Of a stretch of 64,000 nucleotides of DNA, positions 25,614-35,573 are shown piece by piece. The position numbers were made by a program, and so were the translations under genes. The notes beneath the pieces were generated by a model. That model was given only the letters and a program-made list of their open reading frames with translations. It made no database searches and was not told the DNA's origin. Each line of letters begins with the position of its first letter. Position 1 is the first letter of the stretch. This DNA comes from an uncultured Draconibacterium sp. (GTDB taxonomy: Bacteria; Bacteroidota; Bacteroidia; Bacteroidales; Prolixibacteraceae): NCBI RefSeq assembly GCF_963676815.1, contig NZ_OY781365.1, positions 3,258,501 through 3,322,500 of the forward strand, written 5' to 3'.

Positions 25614-25904
25614 GAGCTTCCGTCAGAGAGTGATTATCTTATGGCAGATGATCATTATCTTACGTCAGATAACCTTTCTCTTACACCAGAGAATGACTAT
25701 CAGATATCAGCGCAAGAATATCTTATAGGAGATAATGTTGCGCTGATTGTTTATAACTATTATCGTCCATAAGTTAATGGTCAACTAATGGAAGATGGTG
25801 TATATCTTATAGAAGACTATGTTCATTTGGCGTTTTGGAATGGATCGCTGAAGGAAGATAATCATTCGCTCCTTTCAGATGATTGCTATCTTATGGGGTG
25901 TTAA
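25614..25904 (+). repeat. Block of fourteen 21-bp units in constant phase
   Basis: The unit is TATCTTATGGCAGATGATCAT-like; TATCTT recurs at 25635, 25656, 25719, 25803 and 25887, all multiples of 21 apart, and the other units are diverged versions. Read in one frame the units give a heptad Y-L-x-x-(D/E)-(D/N)-x. That frame has one internal TAA (in unit 8) and ends at TAA 25902-25904. No upstream start with a plausible leader was found, so I list it as a repeat, not a gene. The remainder of 25905-26130 holds only a copy of the CAGAATGGCGATTAACG repeat (25946-25985) and low-complexity sequence. Confidence 0.75.
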
Positions 25905-26133
25905 CTTGTAGCGAGTAGCCTGCATTAAAGCATCAGAAAAGAATTCAGAATGGCGATTAACGATTTTTTGCTTTCAGAAGTAGTTGACAAAAAGCAGTTT
26001 ACAGTTTACTATTGAAGTATCCAGTATCAGGACTCCAGCATCAGCAATTTACCAATTTTTCAGTTTAACCACTGCTCACAATCTCAATGCCTGACGACCA
26101 CTGCCTGGTGACCAAAGACAATTCTCCAATTAA

Positions 26134-26163
26134 TAAAAAAAGGGACACCTTTCGGTATCCCTT
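26134..26163 (-). terminator. Intrinsic terminator of the GAPDH gene
   Basis: 10-bp stem (26140-26149 with 26154-26163, one G-T pair), TTTC loop, followed on the minus strand by T7. Confidence 0.8.
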
Positions 26164-26187
26164 TCCATACAGTATATAATTGTAAAA

Positions 26188-27201
<1,014 letters not shown>

Positions 27202-27276
27202 TTAAATTTATTTAAAAGAAATTTATTGTAATTATTTCGCTTTCAGGTTTTAACTGCCTGTTTGTTAAAAGCGACA

Positions 27277-27307
27277 CAAAGTAAATACATTTTATTGTTT
27301 GAGTCAA
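27277..27307 (-). promoter_or_regulatory. Promoter of gap
   Basis: On the minus strand TTG (27307-27305), a 20-nt spacer and TTACTTTG (27284-27277), one mismatch from TAnnTTTG. Implied leader about 80 nt. Nothing else is evident in 27308-27580. Confidence 0.45.
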
Positions 27308-27580
27308 GGGCTCTTTTTTTTTTCGTCCGAACCTTAATATTTACTTAAAGTGTTTAGAATGGAATAAGTCGCATTTTCTGCCCAATTCCACAGGACGCGT
27401 GCAAATATCGCATTCTCACGGGCTCAAAAATTGAATAAAAATCAAATTATCAATATGATAACACGGAAATAGAGTGATTTGAAAATAAGTCAGATAATTT
27501 TATTTCCCCGTACTAAGGCCGATATTAGCTAATAATTGGTGATTTCAATTAGGATAAACTTGGTTTGGGAAAATCAACTT

Positions 27581-27793
27581 TTAGCTGTTCTGAGGTTCGG
27601 CAAGATTTTTATCCGAAATATAGTGATCACTATATGCAGGACATTTACATGTTTTGCACGAACTAAAGCAAATAGCAAGAATGATTATGAGCAGTGTGGG
27701 TACAATATATTTATGAAATGGTTTTGCAAGTGATGAGAGAGAAATCCCAGCAGAATCAGCTCGTTTAATATGTTTTTGATTATTAATTTCCAT
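27581..27793 (-). CDS. Tiny cysteine-rich lipoprotein
   Basis: 70 residues. A polar 28-residue start is followed by a hydrophobic segment (IVPTLLIIILAICFSS) and Cys46, a lipobox-like site, then KTCKCPAYSDHY. Short lipoproteins with a CKCPAYS-type sequence after the lipid cysteine are, from memory, common in Bacteroidota; function unknown. The long N-terminal stretch before the helix is odd and a shorter start is possible, but no other ATG precedes the helix. Confidence 0.5.
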   Translation of the reverse strand: MEINNQKHIKRADSAGISLSSLAKPFHKYIVPTLLIIILAICFSSCKTCKCPAYSDHYISDKNLAEPQNS

Positions 27794-28010
27794 TTATTCT
27801 ACAAACTTTATTCAAAATAAGCGAAAAAATTATCTTTTTATTATATGTATATCAAAAAATAAGTTTAAAATTGTAGCAAAATAGGTTTAATACAGAGCCT
27901 GGATGACGTTCAAACCCAAAAAAACGATGAATATTAATATTTAAGCTTTGGATTTGTTGTGGTCCTGTTGAAAACATTGTGTAAAAGATTGCATTTTATA
28001 CAAGTTATAT

Positions 28011-28042
28011 TTTGTACATTGATGCAAAATTTTATACGTTTG
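28011..28042 (+). promoter_or_regulatory. Promoter of the giant T9SS cargo gene
   Basis: TTTG (28011-28014), a 20-nt spacer, TACGTTTG (28035-28042): a full match to the Bacteroidota consensus. The leader would be about 100 nt. The rest of 27794-28147 shows nothing else. Confidence 0.65.
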
Positions 28043-28147
28043 TAGAGTTTACTGTACCTACAGGAATGAAAGACTTAGGATAAATGATTAAAGAATTAAA
28101 TAAATTAAAATCAATCAATCAATTAAGTTCAATTTAAAAGAAATGCT

Positions 28148-31100
28148 ATGAGAAAAATGTTTACAAGGCTTTTTAGCTTGGCGTTACTCATGTTGATGTT
28201 TGGAGCATTTTCGACGGTTAAAGCCCAGGTGGTAGAACCATACGGAGATTGCGAAACAACATTGGATTATGATAATGTTGAGCTAGTTACGGATCTTATG
28301 CAGGTTTGTGACAGTTCTAATGTTACCTTTAAAGTTGTGGGGGAATTTGCAGACACGGTGATGTATGCTTTCAACTATGACGGTAACATGACAGGTGGTT
28401 TTACAAATAATCCTAATGTGACCGTTAAAGAAGGGATTGACGTTTGGATACAAATAATGGAGGTTCAGAATGGAGATACCTGTGTTTCTGAAGCTTTTCC
28501 GTTTAGTTCAAATGTTGTTGATTCCATAAAAATTCTGGAACCTGAAATGGAACACCCAATGTGCGGAAGTGAATTGGGTGAAGTTACGATTAACTTTTCG
28601 GGTGGTTATGTAGAGAAATACGTTGCAGATCAGGAAATAGAGTATCCATACCTGTATACCTTTGTGCCAATAGGGAATTGGGAAGGTCCAGGTGGCGATT
28701 ATTCTGCTTGGACAGATGTAGCTCCGAATCTTGCAACAGGAGCAGATACATTCTTTGTTTCTGTTAAGGAAAACACTTTGGATTCTTGTTTAATCGATCA
28801 ATCAGTTATTGCTGCATGGGATACAGCTATTGTTAATGAGACATCGCCAGCTGTTGTATTAGATAGTATATATCAAGATACTATTGATTGTTACATGGGA
28901 ACTGCTTCCGTATTTGTTGAAGTTTCCGGAGGATCAGGCGATAGCTTGTTAGTGCAACTTTGGGATGCAGATGCAATGGTAGTTGTTGATGCCGACACTG
29001 CAATTGGCGGAATGGTTGAATTTATGGATGTTGCCGTAGGTTCATACATTGCTTCTGTAATGGATAGCTTAGGTTGTGAAGATATTAGCGACAGTACAGT
29101 TGTATTAGTTTCACCTGATGAACCAAAATTCGACATTGCTATTCAGTCAGTAGATTGTTTTGGCGGAGATAATGGCGAGATTGCGGTTGTTCTTGATACA
29201 AACTTTGTTGGCTACGATGCTGATAATGTTTATCAGGCATTAGTAGTAAGTCTGGATACGGCCACTGACAATTTTGAGCAAAGCTGGACAACCTTTGTTG
29301 ACGATACAGCAACATTTACTGGATTATACGCTATTTATTACTCTGCATTTGTTCGTGATAGTACAAATGGATGTGATTCTGTGGCATATGAAAATCCTAA
29401 TAACTCTCAAAACTATATTTCACTACAATCACCAGGCGAAATCAGTTTGGATTTGACTTACAACGATTCTATTGTTTGTTATGGTGATAGTACTGATATA
29501 ATTATCAATAATATCATTGGTGGATCTGGAGATTTTTCTGTTGAATTAGTTCCTACTTTCGGAGGATCAGCTATAACTCCTATTGCTGATAGTGTTTGGA
29601 GAGTAGATGGCGGATCTTATACAATAAATGTTATTGATAATGGTGCGGCTAGCTGTCCTTATGATTCAACTATCTTTATTATTGAGAATGATCCAGTTGA
29701 TTTTGATGTAGAAACTAGTGATCCGCTATGTGCAGGTCAAGATGATGGTTTAATTACTATTACAGAAGCTTGGGGAGGTACTGGTACTTATGAATATGCT
29801 ATTGCTGATACAACAGGCTTAGGTGATCTTTCTGAATTGTATACTTCTGAAGAAGAAGCGCTTGAAGAAGCTTTTGATTGGAAGCAATATAATGTGTTTA
29901 ATGCAACAGCAGGAGTTTACGTTGTTCTTGTTAGAGATGCAGTATGTCACTTAAATGTTGAAATGGATCTAGTAACAATTTATGAAACTCCTAATGTTCT
30001 TGAATTAGACCACGACACAGATACTTTAATTTGTAATGGTTCGGATTCTGCTTATGTTGAGTTTAATCTAGAGTCATGGTCAGGAGTAGGTCCTCATAAT
30101 AGTGGTTTGGAAGAAAGAAATGTAAGAGCCTACTATACAACTGATGAAAGTTCAGTTTACGATGCTGACGCAAGTACTGAAATGGATCGTTATGTTTGGG
30201 GTGAAGATTTCGCTACCTACCTATCAGCTGGTACTTACTATGTTTGGGCTGTTGATACAATGGGATGTGAATTGGATACAAATGCTGATGGTAACCGTGA
30301 TTACTTGACATTAGTGATTGACGAATTCGATGAGTTACAATTGTTTGTAGATGTTGTTGATTCTGCGTCATGTGCAGGAATTAACGATGGTACAATTAAA
30401 TTGACTATGTTAGGTGGTGATACTACTAGTTGGTATTTTAGTTCTAGTATGCATGCAGTTGCAGAGAAAAGTGCAAGTTTACAAAATGGTTATACAGAAG
30501 AATCATTTTCTTGTGAGTATGGATCATTTAAATATGCAGTTGCTAAGTCTTACCAACAAGCATTATTAAAAGATCCGGCAGATATGAATTGCTGGCCATT
30601 AGTAAATATGCCAAAAAGTGTTCAAGTAGCAGAAAAGAGTGCTATTGCAGAGCCAGGTGATTACTATGCTAAAGAAGTATATATTAACGTAACAGCTGGT
30701 ACTCATTACATTGTACTGTACGATGAGACATGTGGTGACAGAACAATTGAAGAAGTTACTGTATTTGGTTATGGTGCTGTAACAATTGGAGATGTTGATA
30801 GTGTTACAAATATCGTTTGTTATGGTGATGAAGCCGGACAAATCTTTGTAGAACCAGCAACTGGTGGTTCTGGCGACCTGCTATACACATTATACGAAGG
30901 TGGAAAAACAATTGCTGACACAGTTGAAGGTTATGTTGACGTAACTGATACTGCATTTGTTGGTCTTCCTGCCGGAAATTATTATGTTGGAGCTAAAGAT
31001 TTTGGTCCTTCAGAATGTGCAGGTGACTTTACCGATATGATTACAATCACTCAACCAGATCTTGATTTCTCAATTGAAGAATTTGATATTACTTGCAATG

Positions 31101-34018
31101 GAGAAGCGGATGGACTGGTTGTACTTACAATGAAAGGTGCTGGAACCAGTGCTCCAATGTTTAAGTTAGGTTCTTCTAACTGGAGACCATTTGATACGTA
31201 TAGCGAAGGAGTATGGACTAAAAATGTTAATATCGTAGAAGAAGGTAATTATACTGTTTCTGCAATTGATACAATGGGTTATTTAGCCGGATGTGATGGA
31301 ATGGCTATTGATTTTACAATTGTTGAGCCTCCAGTTCTTACTGTAGATGCAGTAGGTGTTGACACAACTGATTGTAGTATTGTTAATGACGGGTTTATCA
31401 CAGTTACTATCAGTGGAGGAAAAGCGGTTGTTGACTCTTTCGAAGTACAATTAACAGGCATTGACACAGCTTTAATACACCGTGATAGTGTACTTGTATT
31501 TGACGAGCTTGCCAATGGAACATATGAACTTATTGTTACTGAAATAGATTCATTAGTTGATCCACAAGAGGCTTGTGTAATGATTGACAGTGTTGATGTA
31601 TTTGATAATCCGGTTATTGTTGATGTTGTTGAGTCAACTGAGATGTTAGCCTGTAAAGGTGATTCAACGGGTATTATCGAATTGAATATCACTGGAGGAT
31701 CGGATGCATATATTGTAGCGTTGAATGAAGAAATCGTTGCACTAGATACTAATAACCAAATAACTGGTTTACCTGCAGGTGAATATGTAATAGTTGTTCA
31801 AGATTCTATCATAACTAAGGATAGCGTTTGTACAGTAACAACTGATACTATATTAATTGACGAGCCTTTAGAGTACTTAACGCTTGATGCAACTAAAATA
31901 CAAGACGTAACTTGTCAAGACTCAGGTATGTTCTCATTACAAGCAAGTGGTGGAACAGGAACTTACCATTATTACGCAGCTCTTTCTACATTCCCGGAAC
32001 ATATGTTATTGCCTGATCCTGAAAGTGCAGAGTGGCAAGAAGATAGCATCTTTATCGTTGCTGATCCTGGAACATGGGTAGTTTGGGTAATGGATGAAGC
32101 CGGCTGTATTGTTGGTGGAGAGTTTGACAAAAATGATGATGAAATCAACAAATGGCGTGTACCAATTCTTGAGCCTGCGGTACAAGTTACAGTAGCTGCA
32201 ACTGTAGCAGATCCTGTACTTTGTGCTGGCGATTATGCAACAGTAGTTGTTGTTACTGACTCTGTAACTATTGAAGTAGAAGGAGAAGAAGAAAGTAGAG
32301 GTTATACAGTTTGGTTTGAGAACCTGGCTGGTGACATATTAGTTGAAAACGATACTGTGATGGCAATGGATACTGTTGTTGCATTCGTTAAAGATACATT
32401 AAGTGGATGTTGGGGAACAGACACTGTTGCGATTAGCCAACCTGAGCCATTAATGGCTGTTTCATTAACAAAAGGTGATGGTGAATTTACTTGCCCTGAC
32501 GTTGTTGAAGGTTATATCGAGGCTTATGCAACAGGAGGTACTGCACCTTATACATATCAATTGTGGCAAAACGGCGCTGTTAAAACGCCTAGTTACAAAG
32601 TTGACGAGGCATTCCTGGTAGACGTAGACAATGAATATAGTTTCGTTGTTATGGATGCTAACGGTTGTACTGATACTTTAGATGTTGCAACTGAAATACT
32701 ATCGGCTGAGCCGTTGTTGTTCGATTTGATGGATGTTACTTGTTCTGGTGATACTGCTGCTTCTGTTATGGTTAGTATTTCAGGCGAGGCAGGTCGCATG
32801 TTCAAAGTTAAATGGAATCAGTATGAAGTTGAATCTGGATTAGAGTCAGGTGAAACTGAGTGGACTATGGACACTGAAATTAAATTGGATCAAGTGTTTA
32901 CATTTGATAATGAAAGTGATGATGATCAACACTATGCTGTTTGGGTTGTTGATAGTATTCCTGGTGTTGTTCAAGGTTGTACCTCAGAAATTGATTCTGT
33001 AACATTCGACCAGGTAATTAGCGATGAACTTACTGTTACAGTTGTAGAAGGTGATGTAAACGGATGTGGAACAGACGTTACAATCACTCCTGCAGGAGGT
33101 GTTGCTCCATATACTGTAATGGTAAATGACGAAGTAGTTACTGATGCAGTTGTAACTGTTGGTGGTGGAGTAAATATCATTACTGTTATGGACTTCCATA
33201 ATTGTACAGTTATGGATACTGTAACTCTGGTTTACCCAATGAGCATGGATACAACAGTTAACATCTTAGTAGGTGATACTACTGAATTCGTTTATGGAAC
33301 TATTGATGAAATGTTAACTGCAGAAGTAGAAGGTGAAATGACTTATACTTTCTACAATGAAGTTGATACTGCATGTACTGAAGAGGTTATCGTAACTGTT
33401 GTTGCACGTGTTCCTGTAGCTCCTGCTATTGATACAGTAACTCCAACAGATACAATTGCTGATAACCACCCGGTATTCACAATCGTATTTGAAAACGATG
33501 TATGGTTCAATGATTCAGTAATGGGTTATTTAACTATTACTCAACTTGACTCAGCTGAAGCTTATATGATGATTGAAATTACTGAAGACATGGTTAGCGG
33601 TAATACAATCACTGTAACATATGAGGTTGCTGAAGGTGAACTAGGATTGGATAAGAACACTACATATAGTGTAGCTGTTGATAGTGGCGTAGTTACAGGT
33701 GATGGCCTTCCTTGGGATGGTGTAACTGGTGACTGGACATTTACAACAGGAGAAGACTGGGCGACTGGAGTTACTCCACTTGAACCAGAAACTCTCGAGT
33801 TCAAAGTTTATCCTAACCCATTCAATGATTTCATCAGAATTGACAATGCAGATAAACTTGACCGTGTAGTTGTTTCTAACATCGCTGGTCAAAGAATCTT
33901 AGATATTGAATATCCAAGTTATGAAATCCGTACTGGTAATCTGGTAACTGGCGTTTACGTTGTGACATTAATTTCGAACGACGAAATCGTTAAATCAGAA
34001 AGGATTATTAAAAGGTAA
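28148..34018 (+). CDS. Giant SprB-repeat surface protein secreted by the type IX system
   Basis: 1956 residues. Signal peptide 1-26 (TVKA then Gln). The bulk, to about residue 1750, is a run of roughly a dozen SprB-type repeats with a cysteine/glycine opening (VDCFGGDNGEIAV, PLCAGQDDGLITI, ITCNGEADGLVVL) and a GG(T/S)G-Y core, each about 90-150 residues. A Big_5/SbsA-like Ig domain follows at about 1765-1880 (PVAPAIDTVTPTDTI...GDWTFTTG). The last 70 residues are a type A T9SS sorting domain (FKVYPNPFNDFIRI, TGVYVVTL, final RIIKR). Cell-surface adhesin or motility-type role is inferred. It is monocistronic, between its own promoter and terminator. Confidence 0.93.
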   Translation: MRKMFTRLFSLALLMLMFGAFSTVKAQVVEPYGDCETTLDYDNVELVTDLMQVCDSSNVTFKVVGEFADTVMYAFNYDGNMTGGFTNNPNVTVKEGIDVWIQIMEVQNGDTCVSEAFPFSSNVVDSIKILEPEMEHPMCGSELGEVTINFSGGYVEKYVADQEIEYPYLYTFVPIGNWEGPGGDYSAWTDVAPNLATGADTFFVSVKENTLDSCLIDQSVIAAWDTAIVNETSPAVVLDSIYQDTIDCYMGTASVFVEVSGGSGDSLLVQLWDADAMVVVDADTAIGGMVEFMDVAVGSYIASVMDSLGCEDISDSTVVLVSPDEPKFDIAIQSVDCFGGDNGEIAVVLDTNFVGYDADNVYQALVVSLDTATDNFEQSWTTFVDDTATFTGLYAIYYSAFVRDSTNGCDSVAYENPNNSQNYISLQSPGEISLDLTYNDSIVCYGDSTDIIINNIIGGSGDFSVELVPTFGGSAITPIADSVWRVDGGSYTINVIDNGAASCPYDSTIFIIENDPVDFDVETSDPLCAGQDDGLITITEAWGGTGTYEYAIADTTGLGDLSELYTSEEEALEEAFDWKQYNVFNATAGVYVVLVRDAVCHLNVEMDLVTIYETPNVLELDHDTDTLICNGSDSAYVEFNLESWSGVGPHNSGLEERNVRAYYTTDESSVYDADASTEMDRYVWGEDFATYLSAGTYYVWAVDTMGCELDTNADGNRDYLTLVIDEFDELQLFVDVVDSASCAGINDGTIKLTMLGGDTTSWYFSSSMHAVAEKSASLQNGYTEESFSCEYGSFKYAVAKSYQQALLKDPADMNCWPLVNMPKSVQVAEKSAIAEPGDYYAKEVYINVTAGTHYIVLYDETCGDRTIEEVTVFGYGAVTIGDVDSVTNIVCYGDEAGQIFVEPATGGSGDLLYTLYEGGKTIADTVEGYVDVTDTAFVGLPAGNYYVGAKDFGPSECAGDFTDMITITQPDLDFSIEEFDITCNGEADGLVVLTMKGAGTSAPMFKLGSSNWRPFDTYSEGVWTKNVNIVEEGNYTVSAIDTMGYLAGCDGMAIDFTIVEPPVLTVDAVGVDTTDCSIVNDGFITVTISGGKAVVDSFEVQLTGIDTALIHRDSVLVFDELANGTYELIVTEIDSLVDPQEACVMIDSVDVFDNPVIVDVVESTEMLACKGDSTGIIELNITGGSDAYIVALNEEIVALDTNNQITGLPAGEYVIVVQDSIITKDSVCTVTTDTILIDEPLEYLTLDATKIQDVTCQDSGMFSLQASGGTGTYHYYAALSTFPEHMLLPDPESAEWQEDSIFIVADPGTWVVWVMDEAGCIVGGEFDKNDDEINKWRVPILEPAVQVTVAATVADPVLCAGDYATVVVVTDSVTIEVEGEEESRGYTVWFENLAGDILVENDTVMAMDTVVAFVKDTLSGCWGTDTVAISQPEPLMAVSLTKGDGEFTCPDVVEGYIEAYATGGTAPYTYQLWQNGAVKTPSYKVDEAFLVDVDNEYSFVVMDANGCTDTLDVATEILSAEPLLFDLMDVTCSGDTAASVMVSISGEAGRMFKVKWNQYEVESGLESGETEWTMDTEIKLDQVFTFDNESDDDQHYAVWVVDSIPGVVQGCTSEIDSVTFDQVISDELTVTVVEGDVNGCGTDVTITPAGGVAPYTVMVNDEVVTDAVVTVGGGVNIITVMDFHNCTVMDTVTLVYPMSMDTTVNILVGDTTEFVYGTIDEMLTAEVEGEMTYTFYNEVDTACTEEVIVTVVARVPVAPAIDTVTPTDTIADNHPVFTIVFENDVWFNDSVMGYLTITQLDSAEAYMMIEITEDMVSGNTITVTYEVAEGELGLDKNTTYSVAVDSGVVTGDGLPWDGVTGDWTFTTGEDWATGVTPLEPETLEFKVYPNPFNDFIRIDNADKLDRVVVSNIAGQRILDIEYPSYEIRTGNLVTGVYVVTLISNDEIVKSERIIKR

Positions 34019-34035
34019 TACCGAATTGATTGATT

Positions 34036-34066
34036 AAAAAGGGGAAGCTTTTAGCTTCCCTTTTTT
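34036..34066 (+). terminator. Intrinsic terminator of the T9SS cargo gene
   Basis: GGGAAGC paired with GCTTCCC (extended by A/T pairs), followed by T6, 18 nt after the stop. Confidence 0.8.
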
Positions 34067-34074
34067 ATTTTCAA

Positions 34075-34082
34075 TATTTTTG
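34075..34082 (+). promoter_or_regulatory. -7 element of the nitroreductase gene
   Basis: TATTTTTG, 31 nt before ATG 34114 and just past the preceding terminator. Confidence 0.4.
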
Positions 34083-34113
34083 TGAGGGATCAAAATTTAA
34101 TCAGGACAACAAA

Positions 34114-34857
34114 ATGGAGTTATTGAATAATCACGTTTCCGTACGAAAATTCGCAGACAAAGAAGTTAATGAAGAGCTCTTAAAAAATATTATTTATTCA
34201 GGTACTAGAGCGTCTACAACTGGTAACATGCAGTTATATAGTGTTATAATTACAAAAGAACCATTGAAAAAAGAAAAACTGTTACCCTTGCATTTTAATC
34301 AGCCTACTGCCAAAAATGCTCCGGTTCTTTTAACGTTTGTTGCCGATTTTAACCGATTCACAAAATGGTGTGAATATCGAGATGCAAAGCCTGGTTATAA
34401 TAATCTGATATCGTTTACAAATGCTCTGATTGATACAATTCTTGTTGCACAAAATGTATGTATTGCCGCCGAAAACAACGGATTGGGCATTTGTTACCTA
34501 GGGACTACTGCCTATAATGCAAAAGAACATATTGAAGTTTTAAAACTCCCACATCTAACATATCCTGTTACTACTATAGCTCTGGGGTACCCCGAAGAAA
34601 TTCCGGCTTTAACCGATAGAATACCTTTAGATGGAATAATACATAACGAGGAGTATTGTGATTACGATGAGGATAAGATAAACGAATTATACGCCTTTAA
34701 AGAAGCTCTGGCGTCATCTGAAGAGTTTGTAAAAGAAAATGGAAAGGAAACTTTAGCGCAAGTATTTACAGATGTAAGGTATAAAAAGACAGATAACGAG
34801 TTTTTCTCAAAGAAAATGCTGGAGACATTAATAGCTCAGGGATTTCTAAAAGATTAA
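34114..34857 (+). CDS. NfsA-like FMN nitroreductase family protein
   Basis: 247 residues. The N-terminal HVSVRKFADKEV, the FMN-phosphate region ASTTGNMQLYSVII and the later GLGICYLGTTAYN and ALGYPEE segments match the nitroreductase family, closest to the NfsA/FRP branch. Flavin-dependent two-electron reduction of quinones or nitro compounds by NADPH is expected. A 28-residue upstream extension overlaps the preceding terminator and was rejected. Its stop codon overlaps the stop of the convergent regulator gene in the shared TTAA (34854-34857). Confidence 0.88.
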   Translation: MELLNNHVSVRKFADKEVNEELLKNIIYSGTRASTTGNMQLYSVIITKEPLKKEKLLPLHFNQPTAKNAPVLLTFVADFNRFTKWCEYRDAKPGYNNLISFTNALIDTILVAQNVCIAAENNGLGICYLGTTAYNAKEHIEVLKLPHLTYPVTTIALGYPEEIPALTDRIPLDGIIHNEEYCDYDEDKINELYAFKEALASSEEFVKENGKETLAQVFTDVRYKKTDNEFFSKKMLETLIAQGFLKD

Positions 34858-35573
34858 TCTGCCGTAAACTGGTTTATATACTTAAAAAAGTCGGAGCGAT
34901 AACTATTACCAATTGGCAGTTTTTCGCCATTAATTGCAACAATGTTACCTTCAACAGAATCAATCTTGTCAACCGAAATAATAAATGACTTGTGAGTTCG
35001 GTAGAATTGTTTCTGCGGAAGCAAAGCATGTATCTTTTTCATCGATAGGTTGGTTATGTACTTCCCATCGCTTACATGAACTTTAATATAATCTCCAAGA
35101 CCTTCGATATAAAGAATCTCAGAGAATTTTATTTTTACCGTTTTTTTGTTCGATTTTATAAATAAAAAATCACTGTCTGTTTTGTCTTCTTGCTCTTTTT
35201 CAGCCCTGCTTTTTAGCCAGTAAAGTTCTTCAGCTTTTACAAAGGCTTTAAAAAACCGTTCAAATGAGAATGGTTTCTTTAGATAATCGATAGCATTAAG
35301 CTCGTAACCCTCTAGGGCATATTCTGAATACGCCGTTGTAAATATAACCAGCAGATCTTTTTTCAAATTCTTAAGAAATGATATACCTGAAAGTTTTGGC
35401 ATATTTATGTCTAGAAAAAGAAGATCAACCTGGTTCTGATGCAAAAACTCCTGAGCGCAAATCGCATCATTACATGCTCCAATAATCTCAAGTGAAGGAA
35501 TTTTAAGAGCGTATTGTTTTATAACATTTTGAGCGAGGGGTTCATCATCGATTATTAAAGCTTTAATTGGCAT
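34854..35573 (-). CDS. LytTR-family response regulator
   Basis: 239 residues. Receiver domain 1-120: acidic pair in IIDDEP, phosphoacceptor Asp55 in LFLDINMP, and Lys100 in YLKKP. The LytTR DNA-binding domain at about 135-235 shows LYIEGLGDYIKVH and FYRTHKSFIISV. Its start overlaps the end of the kinase gene by 11 nt, so the two are translationally coupled partners. Targets are unknown. Confidence 0.95.
   Translation of the reverse strand: MPIKALIIDDEPLAQNVIKQYALKIPSLEIIGACNDAICAQEFLHQNQVDLLFLDINMPKLSGISFLKNLKKDLLVIFTTAYSEYALEGYELNAIDYLKKPFSFERFFKAFVKAEELYWLKSRAEKEQEDKTDSDFLFIKSNKKTVKIKFSEILYIEGLGDYIKVHVSDGKYITNLSMKKIHALLPQKQFYRTHKSFIISVDKIDSVEGNIVAINGEKLPIGNSYRSDFFKYINQFTAD

Noticed and set aside
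34030..34113. 28-residue extension of the nitroreductase
   Set aside because: It overlaps the terminator of the T9SS cargo gene and its promoter element.
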